From Mimachlamys varia (Eukaryota > Mollusca > Bivalvia > Pectinida > Pectinidae), in assembly GCA_947623455.1 (NCBI GenBank), contig OX392532.1:3658001-3722000 (forward strand): DNA of 64,000 bases, read 5' to 3'. The translations under genes and the position numbers were made by a program. The first letter of the stretch is position 1. Each line of letters starts with the position of its first letter. Under the pieces are notes generated by a model. It did not search any database. It was not told the origin of the DNA and worked only from the letters and a program-made list of their open reading frames with translations. Of this stretch, positions 48,801 through 60,695 are shown piece after piece.

Positions 48801-50230
48801 TGTATAGAGCTAGAGATATACAGAGGGGGACAACATGGCGTGTATAGAGCTAGAGATATACAGAGGGGGACAACATGGCGTGTATAGAGCTAGAGATATA
48901 CAGAGGGGGACAACATGGCGTGTATAGAGCTAGAGATATACAGAGGGGGACAACATGGCGTGAATAGAGCTAGAGATATACAGAGGGGGACAACATGGCG
49001 TGTATAGAGCTAGAGATATGCAGAGGGGGACAACATGGCGTGTATAGAGCTAGAGATATGCAGAGGGGGACAACATGGCGTGTATAGAGCTAGAGATATA
49101 CAGAGGAGGACAACATGGCGTGTATAGAGCTAGAGATATACAGAGGGGGACAACATGGCGTGAATAGAGCTAGAGATATACAGAGGGGGACAACATGGCG
49201 TGTATAGAGCTAGAGATATACATAGGGGGACAACATGGCGTGTATAGAGCTAGAGATATACAGAGGGGGACAACATGGCGTGTATAGAGCTAGAGATATA
49301 CAGAGGGGGACAACATGGCGTGTATAGAGCTAGATATATACAGAGGGGGACAACATGGCGTGAATAGAGCTAGAGATATACAGAGGGGGACAACATGGCG
49401 TGAATAGAGCTAGAGATATACAGAGGGGGACAACATGGCGTGTATAGAGCTAGAGATATACAGAGGGGGACAACATGGCGTGTATAGAGCTAGAGATATA
49501 CAGAGGGGGACAACATGGCGTGAATAGAGCTAGAGATATACAGAGGGGGACAACATGGCGTGAATAGAGCTAGAGATATACAGAGGGGGACAACATGGCG
49601 TGTATAGAGCTAGAGATATACAAAGGGGGACAACATGGCGTGAATAGAGCTAGAGATATACAGAGGGGGACAACATGGCGTGAATAGAGCTAGAGATATA
49701 CAGAGGGGGACAACATGGCGTGTATAGAGCTAGAGATATACAGAGGGGGACAACATGGCGTGAATAGAGCTAGAGATATACAAAGGGGGATAACATGGCG
49801 TGAATAGTGCTAGAGATACACAGAGGGGGACAACATGGCGTGTATAGAGCTAGAGATATACAGAGGGGGACAACATGGCGTGAATAGAGCTAGATATATA
49901 CAGAGGGGGACAACATGGCGTGAATAGAGCTAGATATATACAGAGGGGGACAACATGGCGTGTATAGAGCTAGAGATATACAGAGGGGACAACATGGCGT
50001 GAATAGAGCTAGAGATATACAGAGGGGGACAACATGGCGTGTATAGAGCTAGAGATATACAGAGGGGGACAACATGGCGTGTATAGAGCTAGAGATATAC
50101 AGACGGGGACAACATGGCGTGTATAGAGCTAGAGATATACAGAGGGGGACAACATGGCGTGAATAGAGCTAGAGATATACAGAGGGGGACAACATGGCGT
50201 GAATAGAGCTAGAGATATACAGAGGGGGAC
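45834..50230. repeat. Giant 40 bp minisatellite, about 110 copies
   Basis: The unit contains acaacatggcgtgtatagag and ctagagatatacagaggggg. Units differ mainly at four sites: gtgtatag/gtgaatag, gctag/actag, gagata/tatata, and loss of one g (39 bp units). A block with rare variants (gtgaaatgag at 47481 and 48200; ctaaag at 47251 and 47970) shows a higher-order duplication of about 719 bp (18 units). Very low divergence points to recent or ongoing expansion. No coding capacity is supported. Confidence 0.98.
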
Positions 50231-50248
50231 AACCAAGCAATTCATATT

Positions 50249-50634
50249 GGCAAGTGCTGTTAGGGATTGGCTCCCGACTTTAGGTGTATGGATTTCTAAG
50301 CAATGTATTGACGTTTCGTTTCCTGTTTGAATGCATTAAAATTGATACAGAACACACGGCCAGTATGCTATCTTTTCTAGTTTCTAGTACATTTCAAAAA
50401 CCTACTCAACGAAAACCAAGCGTTTCTGTTATAACCTTACAGCCCATCGTCGTTTGACGGACTGTAATTTCTGTGTGTCAGTGTTCAAGGAGACATGAAG
50501 GCTTCTGATGTTTAACCTTGCCTAGTAGTTTACATTCAATATTATATACAATGATCACGCTTTCTGACTTTTCTTTAAACAATAGGGCCGTAGAAACTGC
50601 AGGAGAACTGGAATATATTTGAGTAAATACTTTA
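50249..50634. other. Non-coding spacer
   Basis: No feature recognised. Confidence 0.4.
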
Positions 50635-50805
50635 CAATTATAGCCGTTTGATGAGGTCGATACATGGTTTAATCAACCTGAGAAAAAATATTAGCCGAGG
50701 ACGAAGGCCGAGGGGAAAATACCAACCGAGGACGAAGTCCGAGGTTGATATTTTTTCTCTGGTCGATAAAACCATGTATCAACCGAAATCAAAAGGCTAT
50801 AATTG
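50635..50805. mobile_element. 171 bp foldback (palindromic) element
   Basis: The left arm (caattatagcc, then gatacatggttt and gagaaaaaatatta) is the inverted complement of the right arm (gatattttttctctgg, aaaccatgtatc, ggctataattg). The centre near 50720 holds two gaggacgaag.ccgagg words. It looks like a foldback MITE. A second dyad (aggggtaat / attacccct) and a TGACGTCA lie just to the right (50916-50967), so the element may be longer. Target duplication is not clear. Confidence 0.8.
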
Positions 50806-51004
50806 CATATTACATGTATTAGAAATTGATATTCTTTACATTTTCTGATTTGCTAAAACTTGGTAACCTGATGTTTCTACTTTTAGAACACCGAGTCAAT
50901 ATTGCGTTTATGATAGGGGTAATTATTGTGACGCCATATTACCCCTCTCTTTATGACGTCATAATCATATATTGCCTTTTATTTTATTGTGTTTACTCTA
51001 TTTA

Positions 51005-51262
51005 GTGTGTTTACTTGTTGTGATTGACAATGATACTCGGTTCTCGCTTGAAGAATTTGATGTTTACTTGGATGTGACAAAGCTTTACATGGCGGGTGTC
51101 GTCGATGAAGCAGAAGACGCTTACTCTTCCGGAACACTTGATCTTATTCTCTTGTGCTTTTACGAAAATCTCCGTGTAAATCTTTCTTTCGTTCCTATTT
51201 TGCCTCTAGATTAATTGATTTTGAGTTCGGATTATGGTTTTGTTGACGGTTTGGTATTCCCT
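51005..51262 (+). mobile_element. Retroelement fragment H (3' tail)
   Basis: Plus-strand copy of the family 3' tail, from ggttctcgcttgaagaattt through acatggcgggtgtcgtcgat and ttccggaacacttgatctta to the terminal ggtattccctgattt. It is open for 80 codons in one frame, but other copies have stops here, so it is probably not coding. 5'-truncated. Confidence 0.8.
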
Positions 51263-51944
51263 GATTTAGCAGCAGGTGAAAGAAGCTATCCGAATACGTC
51301 GCATTGGACCGGTTCTCAATCGAGATGAGGAGGGGGGGGGGGGGTGATATATGACCAATTCTTAAAAAAATCATTGCGTAATCGAGCCATTTTGGTACAA
51401 TTATATTTCTACGCTTGAAAATAAAGCCGAAATCGACATCGATTTTCGTTAAAAAAAAACCCAGATTTTACACCTTTGTCAACATATACGCTATATACTG
51501 GTTAGTTACCATTCTAGTCCTCGAAACGTCGCATTTAACATTTAGTGGTTGTGTAACAATGATCTTCTCATAACAGATCGGGAAATGTGTATCAATGTAA
51601 GAGCAACAGCACTTAGGTGTTTGTGATGATATGATTAGCAGGCCCATCGGAAGGAGTTTATTTGGAAGCTATCACCTTCTCATTATTTACAGGTGTTTGG
51701 TGATAAGCGTCCCTTTCTGAGAATGGATATTTTGTCTTCTTTAAACTTACTCGTGACATGATGGTAACAATGTATTTTCATAATAAATAAACAGCAACAA
51801 ACAAAAAACAAACAAAAATTATAAATAATAAGTTTTGAGTGCAGAAGGGACATTTCTCCTCGTGACAGTATGACAAATCATAATATATATTTTTCCGAAG
51901 GCTGCTTCCATGGGGGAAATACGAGGGACACATGCACATACCCC
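51263..51944. other. Non-coding spacer with a G run
   Basis: A run of 14 G at 51332-51345 is present. No gene. Confidence 0.4.
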
Positions 51945-54900
51945 CTCCTCCTGTAACCCCCACTCTACCCCTCCTTCTCCAAACCCCACTCTACCCCCTC
52001 CTCCTCTAACCCCACTTTACCCTCTCCTCATTTAACTCCCACTCTACCCCCTCCTCTAACCCCGACTCTACCCCCTCCTCCTCTAACCCCCACTCTACCC
52101 CCTCCTTCTCCTACCCCCACTTTACCCCTCCTCCTCCAACCCCCAGTCAACCCCCTCCTTCTCCAACCCCCACTTTACCCCCTCCTCATTTAACTCCCAC
52201 TCAACCCCCCTCCTATTACCCCCACTCTACCCCGTCTCCTCTAACCCCCACTCTACCCCCTCCTTCTCTAGTCCCCACTCTACCCCCTCCTTCTCCAACC
52301 CCCACTTTACCCCCACCTCATTAAACTCCCACCTCTACCCCTCCTCCTCCAACCCCCACCTCTACCCCCTCCTTCTCCAACCCCCACCCTACCCCCTACT
52401 TCTCCAACCCCCACTCTACCCCTCCTCATTTAACTCCCACTCTACCCCCTCCTTCTCCTACCCCCACTTTACCCCTCCTCCTCCAACCCCCAGTCAACCC
52501 CCTCCTTCTCCAACCCCCACTTTACCCCCTCCTCATTTAACTCCCACTCAACCCCCCTCCTATTACCCCCACTCTACCCCGTCTCCTCTAACCCCCACTC
52601 TACCCCCTCCTTCTCTAGTCCCCACTCTACCCCCTCCTTCTCCAACCCCCACTTTACCCCCACCTCATTAAACTCCCACCTCTACCCCTCCTCCTCCAAC
52701 CCCCACCTCTACCCCCTCCTTCTCCAACCCCCACCCTACCCCCTACTTCTCCAACCCCCACTCTACCCCTCCTCATTTAACTCCCACTCTACCCCCTCCT
52801 CCTCTTACCCCCTCTCTACCCCCTCCTCCTCCAACCCCTACTCTACCTCTCTCCTCCTCTAACCCCCACCTCTACCCCCTCCTTCTCCAACCCCCACTTA
52901 ACCCCCTCTTCATTTAACTCCCTCTCTACCCCCCTCCTCTAACCCCCACTCTACCCCTCCTCCTCAAACCCCCACTCTATCCCCTCCTCCTCCAACCCCC
53001 ACTCTACACCCTCCTCATTTAACTCCCACTCTACCCCCTCCTCTAACCCCCACTCTACCCCTGCTCCTCTAACCCCCACTCTACCCCCTCCTTCTCCAAC
53101 CCCCACTTTACCCCCTCCTCATTTAACTCCCACTCTACCCCCTCCTCTAACCCCCACTCTACCCCCTCCTCATTTAACTCCCACTCTACCCCCTCCTCCT
53201 CTAATCCCTACTCTACCCCCTCCTCCTCTAACCCCCACTCTACCCCCTCCTTCTCCAAATCCCACTTTACCCCCTCCTCTAACCCCCACTCAACCCCCCT
53301 CCTCTAACCCCCACTCTACCCCCTCCTCCTCCAACCCCCACTCTATCCCCTCCTCTAACCCCACTCTACCCCCTCCTCCTCTAACCCCCACTCTACCTCA
53401 TCCTTCTCTAGTCCTCACTCTACCCCTCCTCCTCCAACCCCCACTCTACACCCTCCTTCTCCAACCCCCACTTTACCCCCTCCTCATTTAACTCCCACTC
53501 TACCTCCTCCTCCTCTAACCCCCTCTCTACCTCCTCCTTCTCTAGTCCCCACCTCTTCCCCCTCCTCCTCCAAACCCCACCTCTACCCCCTCCTTCTCCA
53601 ACCCCCACTCTATCCCCTCCTTCTCCAACCCCCACATTACCCCTCCTCATTTAACTCCCACTCTACCCCCCTCCTCTAACCCCCATTCCACCCCTTCTCC
53701 CCTAACCCCCACTTTTCCCCCTCCTCCTCTAACTCCCTTTCTTCCCCCTCCTCTAACCCCCACTCTACCCCCTCCTCTTACCCCCATTCAACCCCCTCCT
53801 CCTCTAACCCCCACTCTACCCCCTCCTCCTCTAACACCCACTCTACCCCCTCCTCCTCGAGCCCCCACTCTACACCCTCCTCCTCTAACCCCCACTCTAC
53901 CCCTCCTCCTCTAACCCCCACTCTACCCCTCCTCCTCTAACCCCCACTCTACCCCTCCTCCTCTAACCCCCACTCTACACCCTCCTCCTCTAACCCCCAC
54001 TCTACCCCTCCTCCTCTAACCCCCACTCTACCCCTCCTCCTCTAACCCCCACTCTACCCCTCCTCCTCTAACCCCCACTCTACCCCCTCCTCCTCTAACC
54101 CCCACTCTACCCCTCCTCCTCTAACCCCCACTCTACCCCTCCTCCTCTAACCCCCACTCTACCCCTCCTCCTCTAACCCCCACTCTACCCCCTCCTCCTC
54201 TAACCCCCACTCTACCCCTCCTCCTCTAACCCCCACTCTACCCCCTCCTCCTCTAACCCCCACTCTACCCCTCCTCCTCTAACCCCCACTCTACCCCTCC
54301 TCCTCTAACCCCCACTCTACCCCTCCTCCTCTAACCCCCACTCTACCCCTCCTCCTCTAACCCCCACTCTACCCCCTCCTCCTCTAACCCCCACTCTACC
54401 CCTCCTCCTCTAACCCCCACTCTACCCCTCCTCCTCTAACCCCCACTCTACCCCTCCTCCTCTAACCCCCACTCTACCCCCTCCTCCTCTAACCCCCACT
54501 CTACCCCCTCCTCCTCTAACCCCCACTCTACCCCTCCTCCTCTAACCCCCACTCTACCCCCTCCTCCTCTAACCCCCACTCTACCCCCTCCTCCTCTAAC
54601 CCCCACTCTACCCCCTCCTCCTCTAACCCCCACTCTACCCCCTCCTCCTCTAACCCCCACTCTACCCCTCCTCCTCTAACCCCCACTCTACCCCCTCCTC
54701 CTCTAACCCCCACTCTACCCCTCCTCCTCTAACCCCCACTCTACACCCTCCTCCTCTAACCCCCACTCTACCCCTCCTCCTCTAACCCCCACTCTACACC
54801 CTCCTCCTCTAACCCCCACTCTACCCCTCCTCCTCTAACCCCCACTCTACACCCTCCTCCTCTAACCCCCACTCTACACCCTCCTCCTCTAACCCCCACT

Positions 54901-54982
54901 CTACCCCTCCTCCTCTAACCCCCACTCTACACCCTCCTCCTCTAACCCCCACTCTACACCCTCCTCCTCTAACCCCCACTCT
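51945..54982. repeat. 27-28 bp pyrimidine-rich minisatellite
   Basis: About 110 units like cccctcctcctctaaccccc plus actctac. The plus strand is almost pure C/T with isolated A. The left half (51945-53860) is diverse, with ctccttctccaac, ctcatttaactc and ctctagtcc variants; the right half (53860-54982) is highly homogeneous. A 347 bp block at 52101-52447 is repeated at 52448-52794. The minus strand has dense G4-G5 runs with quadruplex potential. Minus-strand open frames of glycine/glutamate repeats are artefacts. Confidence 0.97.
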
Positions 54983-55984
54983 ATTATTACGTTTGTATCT
55001 CCGGAAGTACATCTTATCAATTATGTCTGTAGATATTAAAACAATTCTTTACTCGAAACAAGCCAAAGATCTGTTCACATTCATTGCTGCTAACCACAAA
55101 TATTTTACATGCTTTACGAAAAGAAAAATACTTCGAACATACATACGTGTTTCTACAATTTAACCTTTGTATGGCTACTCGCCGCAAGTTGCAATAAGCT
55201 CACCCATAGCCATGACTCTTTGCGGAGAAGGATTCAAGAACAGTTATTTTTTATTACCCAGCATATCAAAACGTTTGGAAATGGTAATCAAATCCAAAAG
55301 AAAAATAAGGCGTCACGTGAAACGTTTCCATTTAAGCCTACGATTATATTTCACAAGTCATACCCATTTTCTTATCTGGCTTTTTAGAGAATCAGTGCGT
55401 TAGATATATATATCTTCATTACGTACACATTTTTATCTGTTTAAATTCACTTTTTGTGTCTATATGTTGGTATGTTTGATGTGGATAGCGATAAGTGCTA
55501 TGTTTTGACAGACATTAATAGCATCCGTGTGGATCACGCATAATAAAATCCGTGTGTATGCCACTTTCGTCTAGTTATTTTGATGTTTATGTCGGGTTAC
55601 TTTAGTGAGATGGAGATGTAGGAAGACGAACTTTTGTCACAACACAACGAATTGATAACGTATTGATCGCTATAAAATGGTATGCTACATTGTATCAGGA
55701 ACATCACGTCTTGTTTCATAACCAGGACATCTACCGAACAAATATTACACACTGTTGTGTAAGGTATAGTCCAAGCTTACTTTAAAGGTAACCACTTACG
55801 AGAACATGTCTATTTACAGACACAAACATGAGCACAAGCACACTGCTGTAATACAGCTTATAGTGTAGTAGGATACATCGGTTATCAACACAATGTATAC
55901 CAAAAGTAACTATATATGAATAGTACTTCACCCATTTACATACATACAGTGTGCTGAGCGGATCATACAACACAGAGATACATG
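54983..55984. other. Non-coding spacer
   Basis: AT-rich single-copy DNA with short open frames and no recognisable product. Confidence 0.4.
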
Positions 55985-58460
55985 TAATTAGCACAGCCTA
56001 CAATGCAGTGATACAATGTACTTAGCATTGCCTATAATACAGTGATAATTAGCACTGCTTAAAACACCGTGATACTTAACACTGCCTATAATACAGTGAT
56101 ACTTAGCACTGCCTATAATATAGTGATACTTAGCACTGCCTATAAAACAGTGATACTTAGCACAGTCTATAATACAGTGATAATTAGCACTGCCTATAAT
56201 ACAGTGACACTTAGCACTGCCTATAATACAGTGATACCTATCACAGCCTATAATACAGTGATAATTAGCACTACCTATAATACAGTGATACTTAGCACAG
56301 CCTACAATACAGTGATACTTAGCACAGCCTACAATACAGTGATACTTAGCACAGCCTACAATAGAGTGATACTTAGCACTGCCTATAATACAGTGATACT
56401 TAGCACAGCCTATAATACAGTGATACTTAGCACTACCTATAATACAGTGATAATTAGCACTACCTATAATACAGTGATACTTAGCACAGCCTACAATACA
56501 GTGATACTTAGCACAGCCTACAATACAGTGATACTAAGCACAGCCTACAATAGAGTGATACTTAGCACTGCCTATAATACAGTGATACTTAGCACAGCCT
56601 ATAATACAGTGATACTTAGCACTACCTATAATACAGTGATAATTAGCACAGCCTATAATACAGTGATACTTAACACTGCCTACAATACAGAGATACTTAG
56701 CACTGCCTACAATACAGCGATACTTAGCACTGCCTATAATATAGTGAATATAGTGATACTAAGCACTGCCTACAATACAGTGATACTTAGCACTGCCTAT
56801 AATACAGTGATACTTAGCACAGCCTATAATACAGTGATACTTAGCACAGCCTATAATACAGTGATACTTAGCATTGCCTACAATACAGTGATACTTAGCA
56901 CTGCCTACAATACAGAGATACTTAGCACTGCCTACAATACAGTGATACCTAGCACTGCCTATAATACAGTGATACCTAGCACAGCCTACAATACAGTGAT
57001 ACTTAGCACAGCCTATAATACAGAGATACTTAGCACTGCCTACAATACAGTGATACTTAGCACTGCCTACAATACAGTGATACGTAGCACTGCCTACAAT
57101 ACAGTGATACTTAGCACTGCCTACAATACAGTGATACTTAGCACTGCCTATAATACAGTGATACTTAGCACTACCTATAATACAGTGATACTTAGCACTG
57201 CCTATAATACAGTGATACTTAGCATTGCCTACAATACAGTGATACTTAGCACTGCCTTCAATACAGTGATACTTAACACTGCCTATAATACAGTGATACT
57301 TAGCACTGCCTACAATACAGTGTTACCTAGCACTGCCTATAATACAGTGATACCTAGCACAGCCTACAATACAGTGATACTTAGCACAGCCTATAATACA
57401 GAGATACTTAGCACTGCCTATAATACAGAGATACTTAACACTGCCTACAATACAGTGATACTTAGCACTGCCTACAATACAGTGATACTTAGCACAGCCT
57501 ACAATACAGTGATACTTAGCACTGCCTACAATTCAGTGATACTTAGCACTGCCTATAATACAGATATACTTAACACTGCCTACAATACAGTAATACTTAG
57601 CACTGCCTACAATACAGAGATACTTATCACTGCCTATAATACAGTGATACTTAGCACTGCCTACAATACAGTGATACTTAGCACTGCCTATAATACAGAT
57701 ATACTTAGCACTGCCTACAATACAGTGATACTTAGCACTGCCTATAATATGGTGATGCTTAGCACTGCCTACAATACAGAGATACTTAGCACTGCCTATA
57801 ATACAGAGATACTTAGCACTGCCTACGATACAGAGATACTTAGAACTGCCTACAATACAGTGATACTTAGCACTGCCTATAATACAGCGATACTTAGCAC
57901 TGCCTATAATACAGAGATACTTAGCACCGCCTATAATACAGTGATACTTAGCACTGCCTACAATACAGTGATACTTAGCACTGCCTACAATACAGTGATA
58001 CTTAGCACTGCCTACAATACAGTGATACTTAGCACCGCCTACAATACAGTGATACTTAGCACTGCCTATAATATGGTGATGCTTAGCACTGCTTATAATA
58101 CAGTGATACTTAGCACTGCCTACAATACAGAGATACTTAGCACTGCCTATAATACAGTGATACTTAGCACTGCCTACAATACAGAGATACTTAGCACTGC
58201 CTACAATACAGCGATACTTAGCACTGCCTACAATATAGTGAATATAGTGATACTAAGCACTGCCTACAATACCGTGATACTTAGCACAGCCTATAATACA
58301 GAGATACTTAGCACCGCCTATAATACAGTGAGACTTAACACTGCCTACAATACAGAGATAATTAGCATTGCCTATAATACAATGGTATAACAAAGATTCC
58401 AATACAGCTAGATACAGAGCACATAACATAACTACAATACGGTGATATAGAGCACAGCTT
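55985..58460. repeat. 27 bp minisatellite with a 773-codon open frame
   Basis: About 91 copies of a 27 bp unit (gcactgcctataatacagtg plus atactta). Since 27 is nine codons, one plus frame (56069-58390) stays open and would give a repeat of ILSTAYNTV. The frame has no ATG at its start (first codon GTG; the upstream unit has a TAA) and the first in-frame ATG is near 57750. Length changes inside the frame are two 9 bp insertions (near 56745 and 58234), both in frame. I treat it as an array, not a gene. Confidence 0.95.
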
Positions 58461-59694
58461 ACAATACGGTATGGTGGAGGGACATCGGCCATTGAACACT
58501 CGGTGCGGACGGTAATCTAACAGAGGTCACGAGAACGCTGGGCACTTCTAGATTCGATAGAAATAAACGACAAATTCAGAGTCGGAGAGCGATACTTGTA
58601 CATACACTAAAACTGCCATCGATCTGTTTGTACAGACTGAAGATTGGTGGGCTGTGTTAAACACAAAACCAATAATCCCATGGCCAATTCCTTGTCTACA
58701 TTTGTTTCAAATTACAGTTTCATTAAGTTCCATCACGATTCCATAAAAAAGAGCTTGATTTAAGAGGTAAATAGTATATATCATTCCACACTATCCAATC
58801 CGTCGCTAATGGTAACCAGGTTTTCGACGTTGTTACAACCCAGCCGATAGTTGACCTCTTTCCTTCAGCCATGGGTCTACTGGACAATACATTTCTTTTA
58901 TTCAATTGTGTTTCTTCTCACGCAATCGTAAATACTATGGATTCCTTCGTGAAAGTGTGCTTCGTTGATGTTCTTCATGTTTACATCCATACTGTCTTCA
59001 ATCGTCCATTTTGCCAAGACAAGCTCAGATAGAAACCGCGAGGCTGAATCGCAAATATCATAGTTTCTGTGTATATCTTTAATTATGATAGTTACCTTAC
59101 TAAGACGAAGAAGCGTTCAGTTTGGGCCTTATTTTCTGAAATGGCCAAACTATGATATGTGTTACTTTCCTTATATTTCTTGGTAGAGAGGGCCGATCCC
59201 TTCACCCCTCCGTTCACCCCATGGATCCGAGGAATGTCTGCGACCTGTCAGGGTAGATTGATACAGCATACCTTTTGTCCATTCAAATGGAAATTGACTT
59301 ATTGTCACTTCTAGTTGAGAATAAAATACACTGCCCCCCCCCCCCCCCCTCCAGACGGAGAGCAGTACCCTTCTTACCTTTTTGTTAACTACTGTTATGT
59401 CCAATACCAAAATGATCTTCAAAGGTATGCCAATTGTCCGTTATAATTGTATGAAGATGAGTGTAGGTCCCCAGTGAAGGCAGAGCGTGACAGACTAATA
59501 TTGTGTCCAATTATAGGTTGCCGACAAGATCGTCTCCGATTTCACCGTGAAAAACGACATTGGCTGCTACATTGACTTCCGGCTGCGTCAATTTACTTCC
59601 GGAAACGTCCATCGGCTTCCGGCTGAGACCAATTAATCAACTTGGCGTTTACAGTCGATAAACAATTTGGAACCTGTCGTACTTAATGTACCTT
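58461..59694. other. Non-coding spacer
   Basis: No gene. A run of 17 C lies at 59334-59350. Three short copies of acttccggctgcgtcaat-like sequence occur at 59573-59626. Confidence 0.4.
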
Positions 59695-60275
59695 AATGTA
59701 ATCAAACACAAAATACCAAACCAAAGCTTTGTCAATCGGGCTAGTTCGCACCAATCTAAAGCTTTATTCATTTGGCTAAGGGCACCAAATAAAACCCACG
59801 AGAAGTTGTCCATTAGGCTAGTCCGCGCAAACAACCCCTTGTTCATCTGTTAAGTCCGCACCTAACGAGACCCTTTCCAATGAGCTAACACACGCAAAGA
59901 GAAACCGTTTTCATTAAAGCTAAACCATGCCAATTGAAACCCTGTCCCACTGATCAAGCCAAGCTAAAGAAAGCCCCTTTTCGTTCGGCTAGACCAAGCC
60001 AAATGAAATCCTTTTGCATTAAGCTAGCTAGTCAGGGCCATTTGAAACCCCTTTTCCATGAATCTGACTATTGTAGATCATGCCAAGTGGACCCTTTTGC
60101 ATTAAGTTAGCTAGCTATCCAATGCCATGTGAAACCCTTTCCTTTTTCATTAAGCCAAATAATGTAGACCATGCAAAGTGAACTCCTTTTCCATTAAGCT
60201 AGCAATGCCAAACTACAACCATTGTCAATCAGACTAGTCCCCGCCAAACAAAACACTTCCCCTTCAAGCTTGACT
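59695..60275. repeat. Ancient, decayed minisatellite of about 45 bp
   Basis: Roughly 13 strongly diverged units share the words aaaccctttt, cattaagctag and ccatgccaa, at irregular spacing of about 40-55 bases. It looks like an array that has stopped being homogenised. Confidence 0.65.
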
Positions 60276-60695
60276 GCGCCAGCACTGGGCCCGGTCTCTT
60301 TATATATCTCGCTAGCTATACCACCAGAGGATACTGAAATTGCCACTTGAAAACAATTTATACCGGTAATTGATACGCGTATATTGTGGGCACAATGATC
60401 TATTTTTTAGGAACCATTTTTCTACAGATATACATTTACAAATGTTTGTCTTGCCTGTTTTGTAAAAGTATTGTTCCTGGTGTTGTGCTTAATCGTGTGA
60501 TCTATATTTCGAGTAAAAGTATTTGTTGTTTAAATCAACCCCATTAAAGGTCGATTGACTATGAAAACGGTTCCATTTGCTCTTTACTCAAAACGTTAAG
60601 CCAGTATTTCATTATTTTGAAACTTTACGTTGGAACAACATCATAAAAATTAATAAAAAATTAAATAAATGCTAGTATTAATTAATATTTACATG
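60276..60695. other. Non-coding spacer
   Basis: AT-rich, no feature recognised. Confidence 0.4.

Noticed and set aside
50972..51214. Small gene of 80 codons
   Set aside because: The sequence is the 3' tail of retroelement fragment H; other copies carry stops there.
51945..54982. Telomere-like repeat because of the taaccccc words
   Set aside because: The unit is 27-28 bp with several interruptions and never gives a run of TTAGGG or a known variant.
59334..59350. Homopolymer C run, and G runs at 36637 and 51332, as regulatory sites
   Set aside because: Single homopolymer runs are common and error-prone in assemblies; nothing links them to a function.
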